64,000 nt of DNA from Saprospiraceae bacterium (GTDB lineage Bacteria; Bacteroidota; Bacteroidia; Chitinophagales; Saprospiraceae): contig JADJLQ010000002.1 of NCBI GenBank assembly GCA_016709995.1, positions 1-64,000 on the forward strand, read 5' to 3'. Both the position numbers and the translations under genes were made by a program. Below the pieces are notes generated by a model that was not told where the DNA came from, did not search any database, and worked only from the letters and a program-made list of their open reading frames with translations. Of the stretch, positions 46,439 through 55,415 are shown piece by piece (position 1 is the stretch's first letter; every line of letters begins with the position of its first letter).

Positions 46439-47734
46439 TTATTTAAAAGCATCTTTAATCTCCTGCAAGCTAACACCTAAAAGTTTAATTGCAATGGTAT
46501 TAAGCTCATTTTCATCACCCATAAAATGAAGCGTCCTATGGGTATGTGTGATGGTCTCTCCTTGTTTGAGATGAGCCGCGGGTGAAGAGGATTCGATCTC
46601 ATAGAAGGGTCCCAATTGAGTGCCATTCTCCAGGGGCCCATCATTGTACGCATTGACCACATCCCCTGCAAATGGTTTGTCTTGAATCTTCCACTGAGAA
46701 TTGACATAGTCAGCAGGTGCATCAGGCATGGTAAACTCAATAATGGTGAGTACCTGGCGCTCCTCATCATAACTGCCACAGATAGGCTTGGCACGAAAAG
46801 TATTGACCCCGATCTTGCTGCGTTGATGGCCGTCCGCTTTGAAATAAAATACTTTTGGATCTATCTTGAGTCTGTCCGGGCTTACTTTGCCAAAATAATC
46901 ATCCGTGATTAATGAACCCATGCTGGTTTCCGGTCCTGATTTGTAAGGTATCACCACAGTGGCCGTAGGGCTCGGTCTAAACATACCAAGTATCCATATC
47001 GAGGGCATACCAGTCTGTTGATTCCATTCTTCAGCACCATTGTTACGAATTACGTTATTACTTTCAAAACCTACACTTTTTATTTTTTCTGAATATGTCA
47101 CTCCATGATTGTACAAAAAAGCAGCAGGTGAAAGGAGCTTGATTTGCCTGCTCAGCACGATGTCTAATTTATTGCCAGCATAGTTGGTAAGGTCCAATCG
47201 CTTAAAAAACGAAGCTTCAAGGTCACTGACAGATACGATATCAAAAGTTTGTGTATCGAATCCGCCGGGTACTTGCCAATGATCATATTCAAAAGTCGAC
47301 TTTGGTTTGAAAAATAATGAAAACTGCCCACCCTCGGGGCCGAGCCATACTCTGTCTTCTCCACCAAAAGCGTTCATATGATCTTTGAAGGTCCCGGACC
47401 CAATGAGATCATAATTGACCCAACCAAAACTATACCCTTGTAGGCCATCTGCTGTACTGGTGATCACTCTACCCTGATATTCGGGACTGATGAGCACCAG
47501 GCTTTTAAACTTTTCATCATGTAATAGGAGCGGCGTTTTTCTTTGCCTGATAAATTTGAGATCATAACCAAAAGTATTGCGGTCATAATCTTTCATCGTT
47601 TCGTCCAGGATCCATTTCCTGAGGTCTTCGGGCTTGTTGATAACAGGGATCACTTCTTTTTTGGTGTTCACTTGTTTGCAACTTACGGTTAAGCAAAAAG
47701 ATATAAGAATAATAAGGCTGAAGGTATATTTCAT
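46439..47734 (-). CDS. DUF6786 family lipoprotein
   Basis: A 431-residue lipoprotein (signal LIILISFCLTVSC with Cys at about 19). The fold is a galactose-mutarotase-like beta-sandwich: LISPEYQGRVITSTADG and YSFGWVNYDLI near 85-115, GGEDRVWLGPEGGQF at about 124, then PGGFDTQTFDIV and FKPKSTFEYDHWQ. This is the DUF6786 group, common beside sugar enzymes in Bacteroidota. The role is not known; an aldose-epimerase-like or sugar-binding function is likely from the fold. It is followed by the DUF1080 gene and preceded by the propeller lipoprotein, 26 bp away. Confidence 0.75.
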   Translation of the reverse strand: MKYTFSLIILISFCLTVSCKQVNTKKEVIPVINKPEDLRKWILDETMKDYDRNTFGYDLKFIRQRKTPLLLHDEKFKSLVLISPEYQGRVITSTADGLQGYSFGWVNYDLIGSGTFKDHMNAFGGEDRVWLGPEGGQFSLFFKPKSTFEYDHWQVPGGFDTQTFDIVSVSDLEASFFKRLDLTNYAGNKLDIVLSRQIKLLSPAAFLYNHGVTYSEKIKSVGFESNNVIRNNGAEEWNQQTGMPSIWILGMFRPSPTATVVIPYKSGPETSMGSLITDDYFGKVSPDRLKIDPKVFYFKADGHQRSKIGVNTFRAKPICGSYDEERQVLTIIEFTMPDAPADYVNSQWKIQDKPFAGDVVNAYNDGPLENGTQLGPFYEIESSSPAAHLKQGETITHTHRTLHFMGDENELNTIAIKLLGVSLQEIKDAFK

Positions 47735-47760
47735 AAAGATTATAATATCATTTGATTAGA

Positions 47761-48726
47761 CTAATTTAATTGCCATCTATTGAATGCCTGGCCGGGAGTG
47801 GTAGGTGCCGCAAGCCCCCAGGTCAATCCTGCCTGATCACTGTTGCCCCGGGCATATTTGATAGGGCTGGGCAATTTCTGTTTTAACTTTGAAAACTTCA
47901 AGCCATCTGGGGCATACCATGCGATCTGGGTTTCGCCAAAAACGGCTATAACTCCGATATCGTTTCTTTGAACCAATGTAGGATTGCCATCCAAAAGTGC
48001 GCGTACATTATTTTGTTTGATATGGCTTTGATTGATATCCGCTGATATCGCCAGTCCCATGCGGGTAGTGCCACCCCATGTATCCAACCCGGTATAATAC
48101 AACCATACCTGACCATTTAAATTGATTGGGTTGGGATCATCTACCCTGAATGCATCAAACCTACCTGATTTGATGTCACTTGGTTCGAGTACTGGTTTGG
48201 CACTATTGAGTTTGATGGCAATACGGATGCCGCCGTCGTCATTAAAAATTAATTTGGCCAGCCCGATACTGGTCCTATTGGCAGGTGATCCGTCACTATT
48301 AGTAAATCCAGCTCCAGCCCCTACATAATATAAATAGAAAAAACTATCATCCGTCGCTTTTATCACGGCCGGCTTACTTACTCCAAGACCATCAAACTGA
48401 TCCGGAAGGCCGGTATTCAATACCAATCCCTGATCTGACCAGGTACGACCTTGATCTCTTGAAAAAGCGTAGTGTATAGTACCTCCGTATCCCGTACCTG
48501 CTACGCTTGAATTGATGGGTTCTTTTACATAAAACACATAAGAGTAACCATTATGCGTTATAATATTGCTGGGTTGGGATACACTGTACCTTTCGTCTGC
48601 TATCCATCCGGCAGTGTTGGAGATAGTCACAGTCTTACCCCCAAGTCCCTCTTCGACAGCGCTGTGGTCGGGACTGCTTTTACAACTTAAAATTAATGTG
48701 ACCCATAAAACAAAGTATCGTCTCAT
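47761..48726 (-). CDS. Five-bladed beta-propeller lipoprotein, GH43/GH117-like
   Basis: Start at ATG 48726 gives the lipoprotein signal MRRYFVLWVTLILSC; other ATGs lie at 48732, 48735 and 48765. The protein of about 320 residues shows propeller blades with Asp-box-like segments: IHYAFSRDQGRTWSDQGL, FYLYYVGAGAGFTNS, FRVDDPNPINLNGQVWLYYT, and HIKQNNVRALLDGNPTL. These are typical of GH43/GH32/GH117-like enzymes acting on polysaccharides. The catalytic Asp and Glu cannot be fixed from the sequence alone. It is the first gene of the three-gene group (propeller, DUF6786, DUF1080), all predicted outside the cytosol, suggesting one pathway for a glycan or modified sugar. Confidence 0.65.
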   Translation of the reverse strand: MRRYFVLWVTLILSCKSSPDHSAVEEGLGGKTVTISNTAGWIADERYSVSQPSNIITHNGYSYVFYVKEPINSSVAGTGYGGTIHYAFSRDQGRTWSDQGLVLNTGLPDQFDGLGVSKPAVIKATDDSFFYLYYVGAGAGFTNSDGSPANRTSIGLAKLIFNDDGGIRIAIKLNSAKPVLEPSDIKSGRFDAFRVDDPNPINLNGQVWLYYTGLDTWGGTTRMGLAISADINQSHIKQNNVRALLDGNPTLVQRNDIGVIAVFGETQIAWYAPDGLKFSKLKQKLPSPIKYARGNSDQAGLTWGLAAPTTPGQAFNRWQLN

Positions 48727-48868
48727 TTGCATCATATAGATATAACAGATTGCAAAAATAACCAAAACCTGGCACCATGATCATAAATGAATTCTTATCA
48801 AGCCGTATCGGCCCAAATTGAATTTCTTTAAATTGCCCTTTGGAGAACATTGTGCCGCTAAATATTAT

Positions 48869-48876
48869 TACATTTG
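48869..48876 (+). promoter_or_regulatory. Possible -7 element for the DUF937 gene
   Basis: TACATTTG matches the Bacteroidetes TAnnTTTG consensus and lies 34 bp before the ATG of the DUF937 gene. An ATTG is found 16 bp upstream, near the expected -33 distance but a weak match. Confidence 0.4.
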
Positions 48877-48910
48877 ATTTTTTTACCAATAATTATTTAA
48901 AGTTTTTAAG

Positions 48911-49507
48911 ATGAATATTCTAGAAATGCTACAAGGCCAGATGAATCCTCAGGTATTGCAACAAATCGCTCAACAGGTCGGAGTAAATGATCCTAAGCAG
49001 GTAGAGGTTGCTTCTAATGGTTTAATGTCAACCCTGGTGGCCGCCTTGTCAAAGAATGCCACTTCTCAAAGTGGTTTGAATGCGCTTGTAAGTGCTTTGG
49101 ACCGTGACCATGATGGTAGTATATTAAATGACCTTTCTGGTTTTATCACCGGTGCCATGCAGCCCTCAAATACTTCTGCTTCTAATGGTGGTGGTATCTT
49201 AGGACATGTATTGGGAAATCTTCAACCCAATGTAATCGACATGGTCGGTCGTATCAGTGGTTTGGACAAAACCAAAGTAGGTCAGATGGCTACCATGCTG
49301 GCTCCAATTTTACTTGGATTCCTTGGCAAACAAAGACAGCAAGGTGGTGTCAATGTCGGAGGCATAGGCGATTTGTTAAAAAAATCTGTAGTGACTACCA
49401 ATCAACCTCAGATGAGTCTGATCAATAAATTTCTTGATCGCAATGGCGATGGCAGTGTCATCGATGATATCGCCAGAATGGGTATGGATGCTTTTATGAA
49501 AAAATAG
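48911..49507 (+). CDS. DUF937 protein with two EF-hand-like loops
   Basis: A 198-residue cytosolic protein. The DUF937 fold begins MNILEMLQGQMNPQVLQQIA, followed by LMSTLVAALSKNATSQSGL. Two calcium-loop-like segments, DRDHDGSILND (64-74) and DRNGDGSVIDD (near 184-194), flank the centre, which contains ILGHVLGNLQPNVIDMV and MATMLAPILLGFLGKQRQ. DUF937 is found in many bacteria and its function is unknown. The DxDxDG loops suggest metal binding, which would need testing. The gene has a possible promoter at 48869 and a clear terminator behind it, so it is a single transcription unit. Confidence 0.85.
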   Translation: MNILEMLQGQMNPQVLQQIAQQVGVNDPKQVEVASNGLMSTLVAALSKNATSQSGLNALVSALDRDHDGSILNDLSGFITGAMQPSNTSASNGGGILGHVLGNLQPNVIDMVGRISGLDKTKVGQMATMLAPILLGFLGKQRQQGGVNVGGIGDLLKKSVVTTNQPQMSLINKFLDRNGDGSVIDDIARMGMDAFMKK

Positions 49508-49540
49508 ATTTTTCCTTAGACATTTTTATATATTCCGAAT

Positions 49541-49577
49541 GAGTCTCATGTGTGTAATCACCATGAGACTTTTTTTA
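49541..49577 (+). terminator. Rho-independent terminator of the DUF937 gene
   Basis: AGTCTCATG (49542-49550), an 11-base loop and CATGAGACT (49562-49570) form a perfect 9-bp stem, followed directly by TTTTTT. It lies 34 bp after the DUF937 stop. Confidence 0.85.
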
Positions 49578-49856
49578 TTTGATAGAGGCTTAAATAGATT
49601 AAACCCAAATTGAGGTTAACTTCTGATGGAGTCTGACACTCGTCAGAGTCGTCACGACCTGATAACATATTGATTTTCAATTTAATATGTTCATCCGCTG
49701 ATGACGATAAATGTCACAGTCCGACCGCAAGTGTCGGACCCATAGGGCAAATAGCGCTAATGCGATATTCCATCTAACTTCCCGCCAAGCGTTGACTACC
49801 AATAATTAATTCATCTGTATTTATTTCCATATGTTTTATTAATTTATTGATTGTCT
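49578..49856. other. Non-coding region between the terminator and the IS110 gene
   Basis: No gene is seen. It holds a stem GTCCGAC/GTCGGAC (about 49717-49738) and a weaker TCTGAC/GTCAGA hairpin (about 49631-49648). CTAACTTCC at 49774-49782 is the inverse of GGAAGTTAG at 51362-51370 on the far side of the IS110 gene and may mark an element end. Confidence 0.5.
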
Positions 49857-51128
49857 TCAACGTTCTTTGTCTTTTTTTAATTTGTACTGATCCATATCTA
49901 TTGGCTTATATGGTTGTTTTTTTGTGATCATATTCCAAATAATCACAGCCATTTTTCTGGCGGTTGCAGTAATTGCCGCTCCTCTTCCTTTTTTGTAAGC
50001 TATTTTTTGAAAAAAATGAAGCAGGTAACCTGTTTTTTTTCTACTAATTGTATTGGCTGCATTTCGTAGTGTCAATGTAAATTTATTGGTAGTCTGTGGG
50101 GTCTTGGAGCTTATGATTTTACCTCCGGTTTTCTTATTATTTGGAGCCAACCGTAACCAACTGACAAACTTCGAGGCTGTACTAAATTTGAATATATCTC
50201 TTCCTACTTCCGCCAATAATGACATCACAGTGGCTTCACTGAACACTCTATTTCCATTAGGTCAACACCATAATATTGATAACTTGTTGTACAGACATTT
50301 AAACTGCTGCTATTTCTTGACTTTTGTTTCTTCGTCAGATTAATTTTACCAGCTTCTTCTGCCCCTTGTGATTCAATAATTTGATCAAAACAATTCTTCA
50401 TTTGTTGATCGCAATTTTCTATTCGATTACGAACATACTGATATGCTTGATGGAGATCTTTCAGAATATAGAGTTGATTATCATTCCACCTTCCTTGAAG
50501 GTATTGTGCTAGTTCTTGATGACTTTTTCTGATTCGCGAATCGGCCAGTATAGCTAATTTATTTCCATCTCGTTGACCTTCTACAATTGCCTGTATTATC
50601 GATTGTCCTGTTTTGCCTCCCAAATCATTGATGGCTACATCCAGACGGATATTCATTTGTCTCATGCATTGGCCTATTCGGTTCAATAACCTAGAACTCT
50701 CGTCGATCAGATTATTTCGATGTCGATTTAATGTTCTTATTTCCATAGTTGCATTGGATGGCAAAAAACAAGATTTCAAAAACCCATAGGTGAATAATTT
50801 TTGTATCCATTTACAATCTTTTACATCGTTTTTGACCGCCGATACCCTTAGTATGGCTTCCATGCACCAGGCTAACTTCAAATCCTGCTTCTTGAAGTGC
50901 CAAGAATAAAGTCTGAAAATAACTCCCTGTACTCTCCATTGCTACATGAGTTATTTGGTGAACTTTGAGAAAATCTATCATCAAATTATGATCATCGGTA
51001 TTGATTCCAAATTTCCTTACCTGATCATCAGACTGTCCCACCGCTACCATGTGGAATCGAGACCCTACATCAATCCCTGCGCTGTGAGGGTAAACAATTT
51101 GCCATACTTCTTCCTTTTTCTTTTCCAT
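49857..51128 (-). pseudogene. IS110-family transposase, two frameshifts
   Basis: The N-terminal RuvC-like DEDD part reads YPHSAGIDVGSRFHMVAVG, then ITHVAMESTGSYF and VSLVHGSHTKGIGGQK. A shift near 50825 leads to KNDVKDCKWIQKLFTYGFLK, in the style of IS110. A second shift near 50240 leads to SEATVMSLLAEVGRDIF, then FVSWLRLAPNNKKTGGKIIS and the Transposase_20 segment TLTLRNAANTISRKK. Restored length is about 420 residues, the normal IS110 size. Both halves and the conserved Ser region are present, so two single-base repairs would restore it. It is read as a recently dead copy or a sequencing artefact. Confidence 0.8.
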
Positions 51129-51371
51129 TTCTTTTCATTTTTAAAAATTAATTAAAAATGCTCTTGAAAGAAATGTATTTTTAGAACTCATTATTATTCC
51201 ATACGGGGTTCTTGATCTCGACTTCCATCGGGATCAAGACCACCATTAAACTTTCTAAGAGCCCTCGCTAAAAACGATGGCTTTACATTCCAGCCATGAT
51301 TTGGGTGGGGTTTTGATACGCCATTTAACTCAAGGGCTTCTTTTTCAAGAGCTATCAAAATGGAAGTTAGC
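51129..51371 (-). ncRNA. Candidate bridge RNA region of the IS110 element
   Basis: IS110 elements carry a bridge RNA in the non-coding end beside the transposase. This 5' non-coding part has several stems: TCTTGATC/GATCAAGA (51210-51217 and 51232-51239), ATGGCT/AGCCAT (51277-51282 and 51292-51297), and an outer AGCCCT/AGGGCT (51260-51265 and 51333-51338) that encloses the last one. Loops could hold the target- and donor-pairing bases. Structure and position only; not shown to be transcribed. Confidence 0.45.
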
Positions 51372-51456
51372 TGTATAATTTTACTATTGTTTTCAATAGT
51401 CTCTTTGTTTTGGGTTTAAAAAAAGAGTAGTTGAATGTCAGCTAAAGTTTTAGACC

Positions 51457-53889
51457 TTATTTTACAGGTGGTTTTAATACAGTCACTTTTTCTGTCACAG
51501 CATCTATTTTTTCATCGGAATAAAATAAAGGAAAATAGTTGTCTCTGGACCACAACTCAAACAAATCCCGGTAATGCTTACTCTCCGGATCTCCGCTTTG
51601 GCCTGGCGTATTAATAGCAACTGCCAGATCCCAATCGGAACAATCTGTAATAATGCGGAAGGAGGCACCATGATTTTGATTATTGCCATCGCCCGTAGCA
51701 CCAACTGTATTGGCATAGCCTCCACGAATGACTGGTTGGATATTCATTTTTTTATTCCTTTCCACATCAGAGATCGGCGATAACATATGGTTGATGGCTA
51801 TGCGTTTTAATTTCTCCACATCGCCATAGACCCATTTTTCGTCGTTGGCGCCAAATAATGATTTCATTTCTTTGATCGCTTTCGTCAAAGCTGTGATCAT
51901 CAGGATTTCCTTTTTTTCCTGGCTTATTTTATCCTTTAAATAATCTGGTTGACTGAGTATCCTGATTAATAATTCAGTAGAGATGGATCGAATCGCCACA
52001 TCATTGTTCGGGTCTCCATCAGTGTTTTCTGGCAATAATGCTTCAATGATATATTCTTCCAGGTATCGTTCTGTCAGCATATACAGACCCGCCATCCCTT
52101 TATCAGCACCCATTTTAAAATCCCAGGCAGCCAGTTTATTTTGAAAATATCGCAATTCCGGATCTACCCTCTTAGTCTGGAGGATCAATGGCACGATCTG
52201 TCTGGCTGGTATAGAGAGATAGTCTGTCTGTAATGACTCCATATCCGGCACACTAAATTTTAGAGATTGACTCAGGACTTCTCTGATTCTCATGGCACGG
52301 TATGGATCGGACCAATTGTATCCAATGCTATTTAGATAGGGGTAGGTTGGGCTGGTGAGATTGGCATTGGCAGTAGCGATAAATTGTTCGGATGGATTAT
52401 AGCTATGTGGCCTTTTGAGCATAGGAAGGTAGCCAGCCCATTCATGCGCTTTATTTCCGGTCACAGGCACCATCCCTGAATGATGGCGTCTTATGGGCGC
52501 GATCCCAACTGTCTGCCATCCAATGTTTCCTTTTTTGTCTGCCCATACCATGTTTTCGGCCGGCACAAAAGAATGTTTGCAAGCTTCTCTGAATTCTTTC
52601 CAGGTTTTTGCCTGATTCATTTTTAAACTGGCCAAATAAGGCGCACTGCCCTTTTCCAACCAAGCACATCGGACTGCATATACCAGGCCCCTCACACTGT
52701 CAATAAAAGTGACCGGGCCATGTAGGGTATATTGATGGGTCACTGATACAGCTGGCTTATTTTTTACTTTAATAGAGTCATTGATTTTGGTAAATGTCAT
52801 CCATCTCCCATTATATTGATAATGCTCTTTGTCCCCGGGATGAAGAGGATACACGTACAAGTCTTCCATGTCTGTACTGAATATCGTCAATCCCCAGGCA
52901 CCATATTCATTATGTCCTATACTGACACCTGGCAGGATAGGCTCACCACCTCCGATCACATTCCAACCAGGGGCATGCAGATGAGTCATGTATCTCAATG
53001 ACGGAACTGTAATAGATCGATGTGGATCATTGGCCATAATTGGAGACCCACTAGCTGTTTTTGAACCTGAGATTACCCAGTTATTACTACCATCCAGGGA
53101 CTTCATGTCTGAATACTTGGCTTCTCTGGGCCGGTAATCAATAATATCATTCTGTTGGCCAGATAAAGATCCGACCAGGTTATCTTTTGAAAACTGAATA
53201 GTTCTCCTAAAGGCAAGGTAGGGTTTGAGAATGTCTTCATCCAGCGCATCGGGAGTCAAAACAGGATCCAGATCTAAGGAAGGTAGATGTGGGTGATAGT
53301 TCATCAGTTCAGAAACTCTTTGAGCCCCTATCCGACTCACCCATCGTGCTGTCTGCAATTCATTCTGCACATTACTCAAGAGTCCATTATGCCTGGATAT
53401 CACTACCTCGGGAGTCCAATAGCCTGGTTTGATTCCAAGCCATTGTAACTCCAGAGGCATTTTTTCTTTTCCATCCAGGACTTTTTTGATATAAGCATTG
53501 ATGCCTGCTACAAATGATTTGATAATGATGTCTCCACGAGGGTGATAATGCTTCATCTCTTGCTGTATATCCCCCCTATATTGAAACAACCTTGCTCCAA
53601 TATCCCGATCAATTTCCTTTTCACCCAATACTTCAGCCAGAGTCCCTGTGGCTTGCCTTCTAAACATTTCAAATTGAAATAAACGATCTCTGGCTGCCTG
53701 GAATCCTTGCGCAAAGAACAAATCTCTTTCATTGGCAGCATAAATATGGGAAACCCCCCATTGATCTGTTTTGATGGTCACCGAAGCATTGATTTCATCT
53801 GCATCAAATACAACAGATTTTTGGCCGAAAATCGAATATGAAGAGACAAGTGAAAACAGCAAGGTGATACAATAGAAATAATGACCCAT
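51457..53889 (-). CDS. Exported penicillin-acylase-family N-terminal-nucleophile hydrolase
   Basis: An 810-residue Ntn hydrolase with a signal peptide cut after SIFGQ. The alpha part has DQWGVSHIYAANERDLFFAQ and QGFQAARDRLFQFEMFRRQA; autocleavage is expected before Ser268 in SLDGSNNWVISGSKTASG, which would become the nucleophile of the beta part. Later come MANDPHR and WGLTIFSTDMEDLYV, all typical of the family. Members hydrolyse amide bonds of penicillins, acyl-homoserine lactones or N-acyl amino acids. It lies 53 bp after the ATP-grasp/SET gene on the same strand, so it is probably the last gene of that operon and may act on its product outside the cytosol. Confidence 0.88.
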   Translation of the reverse strand: MGHYFYCITLLFSLVSSYSIFGQKSVVFDADEINASVTIKTDQWGVSHIYAANERDLFFAQGFQAARDRLFQFEMFRRQATGTLAEVLGEKEIDRDIGARLFQYRGDIQQEMKHYHPRGDIIIKSFVAGINAYIKKVLDGKEKMPLELQWLGIKPGYWTPEVVISRHNGLLSNVQNELQTARWVSRIGAQRVSELMNYHPHLPSLDLDPVLTPDALDEDILKPYLAFRRTIQFSKDNLVGSLSGQQNDIIDYRPREAKYSDMKSLDGSNNWVISGSKTASGSPIMANDPHRSITVPSLRYMTHLHAPGWNVIGGGEPILPGVSIGHNEYGAWGLTIFSTDMEDLYVYPLHPGDKEHYQYNGRWMTFTKINDSIKVKNKPAVSVTHQYTLHGPVTFIDSVRGLVYAVRCAWLEKGSAPYLASLKMNQAKTWKEFREACKHSFVPAENMVWADKKGNIGWQTVGIAPIRRHHSGMVPVTGNKAHEWAGYLPMLKRPHSYNPSEQFIATANANLTSPTYPYLNSIGYNWSDPYRAMRIREVLSQSLKFSVPDMESLQTDYLSIPARQIVPLILQTKRVDPELRYFQNKLAAWDFKMGADKGMAGLYMLTERYLEEYIIEALLPENTDGDPNNDVAIRSISTELLIRILSQPDYLKDKISQEKKEILMITALTKAIKEMKSLFGANDEKWVYGDVEKLKRIAINHMLSPISDVERNKKMNIQPVIRGGYANTVGATGDGNNQNHGASFRIITDCSDWDLAVAINTPGQSGDPESKHYRDLFELWSRDNYFPLFYSDEKIDAVTEKVTVLKPPVK

Positions 53890-53942
53890 ATCAAAATAAT
53901 TTGAATCTTAAGATACATTCAAAATCATTGAAACCAGAAAAA

Positions 53943-55376
53943 TTATTGGGGTGGTCTGCTTTTTTCCCTAAGCTCCATGGTATTGCCCAAAGTACCTGTC
54001 ACCCTGCCCCTACAATTAGAAGATCCACATTGACAATCAAATGGCTCCATGGTTTCATCGAGAAAAGTAGCATAATCCAGGGTCAGTTCATCTTCTGCTA
54101 GTATGGGCCTGGTAGCGATCACATTGAGACCATCGTAAGCCGTATTGGGATAACAGCTATGGTTTTGAGGGGCCCATACAGATGGATCATCATCCCATAA
54201 TATATATATGTGTTTGCTGAGGGGTACTGCATATCGCGCAAAAAGATCTTTTTCCACAGGAGTCCAGCTTTCATCTACATATCTTTTCGTAACGATACGA
54301 TGAGCCCTGGCTTCGTTATTAAAAATGACCTCAGCCTGTGCGATGGGCTGATTGGCGTAAATTCCAAATCCATTGATTGAATCGCCTTTCATCTTATATT
54401 TTTTCTGTTGGTTTTTATACCGATAGATCCCTTCCTCGATGATATGCTGCAGGAAACCCTGCTGACCTATGCCATCAAACCTGAGTATATAATCAGCACT
54501 GCCTTCGTAACCATCAGAATAAAATACTGAACAAGTAAAATTGATTTCTAAAAAATAGATCTCATTTTGATCATTCACTCTGAAATCCATTCGGGCATAT
54601 CCAACTCCTCCAAACCCTCTGAATATGCGTTGTGCTGCAGACCTCAGCCTGGATTCTAACTCTGGATCCTGACAAGCGATATTGGCTTCTGTGTGCAACT
54701 CAGAAGTTTTAAGTGCATACGTTTTAAATGCAAACCCGGTGGGAAAGATATACTCAACCGGTTTGAATGTACGGCATTGTTTTTCATTGGTAGGATCAGC
54801 AGCCACCAGTACGGTAAATTCTCTGCCGGCGATATATTCTTCTACCAGCACAGAAGGATACTCTAACAATAATTGAGCGACCTTATCCTTTAACTCTTCG
54901 TGGTTTAGCACCAATGAATGGTCATCGACTCCCAGACTATCACCTGCCCGGGCAGGTTTTACAAACATGGGATACTTGAGCTTTTCTACGGATTTGGTGA
55001 GATCTGGATTGGTCAGAATAAGGGCATACTTTGGAGTCAACACCTCTTCTGTAAATGCTACATATTTCATCAGCTCTTTGGCAGGATCATACAATCTGCT
55101 CGTCGGCCCGGTAAACGGGAGTTTTAAGGTCTCCATGGCATAGATGACATCAATTGAAGGAATGTCCCAATCCAAATATCCTTCACAGAGATTTACAAAG
55201 ATGTCATACCCTTTGTATCGCAGATCGCTGAGTTGTTTAAACGTATGCAGCTTATTTAAAAATATATGATCCACTTCATGACCGGGCAATAATCTGGAAA
55301 GATCACGGGGTGGATCATAGTTTTTATAATCTACCGTAGAAGTGGAATAGTCAGGCTGAAGGACACAGATTTTCAT
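53943..55376 (-). CDS. ATP-grasp ligase fused to a SET domain
   Basis: A 477-residue fusion. Residues 1-320 are a D-Ala-D-Ala-ligase-like ATP-grasp: YPMFVKPARAGDSLGVDD with Lys140, VLVEEYIAGREFTVLVA, ARMDF (Asp264), and EIYFLEINFTC (Glu277, Asn279), which bind ATP and magnesium. Residues 335-460 are a SET methyltransferase domain: GFGIYANQP, APQNHSCYPNT (403-412), DELTLDYATF (429-438) and a post-SET Cys cluster CQCGSSNCRG (448, 450, 455). SET domains transfer methyl groups from SAM to lysine or other amines. Sequence shows both halves with their key residues. The likely action is ligation of an amino acid or peptide coupled to methylation; substrate unknown. Confidence 0.8.
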   Translation of the reverse strand: MKICVLQPDYSTSTVDYKNYDPPRDLSRLLPGHEVDHIFLNKLHTFKQLSDLRYKGYDIFVNLCEGYLDWDIPSIDVIYAMETLKLPFTGPTSRLYDPAKELMKYVAFTEEVLTPKYALILTNPDLTKSVEKLKYPMFVKPARAGDSLGVDDHSLVLNHEELKDKVAQLLLEYPSVLVEEYIAGREFTVLVAADPTNEKQCRTFKPVEYIFPTGFAFKTYALKTSELHTEANIACQDPELESRLRSAAQRIFRGFGGVGYARMDFRVNDQNEIYFLEINFTCSVFYSDGYEGSADYILRFDGIGQQGFLQHIIEEGIYRYKNQQKKYKMKGDSINGFGIYANQPIAQAEVIFNNEARAHRIVTKRYVDESWTPVEKDLFARYAVPLSKHIYILWDDDPSVWAPQNHSCYPNTAYDGLNVIATRPILAEDELTLDYATFLDETMEPFDCQCGSSNCRGRVTGTLGNTMELREKSRPPQ

Positions 55377-55415
55377 CTAAAAGATGTAGGTAAAGCATGA
55401 GTAATATAGGGTTTA

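Larger units (their letters stand above)
49774..51371 (-). mobile_element. Degenerate IS110-family insertion sequence
   Basis: The element contains the transposase frames (49857-51128) and a 5' non-coding part of about 240 bp. CTAACTTCC (49774) and GGAAGTTAG (51362) form a 9-bp inverted match and are tentative limits; true IS110 ends have few inverted repeats, so the boundaries are uncertain. No target duplication was seen. Confidence 0.5.
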
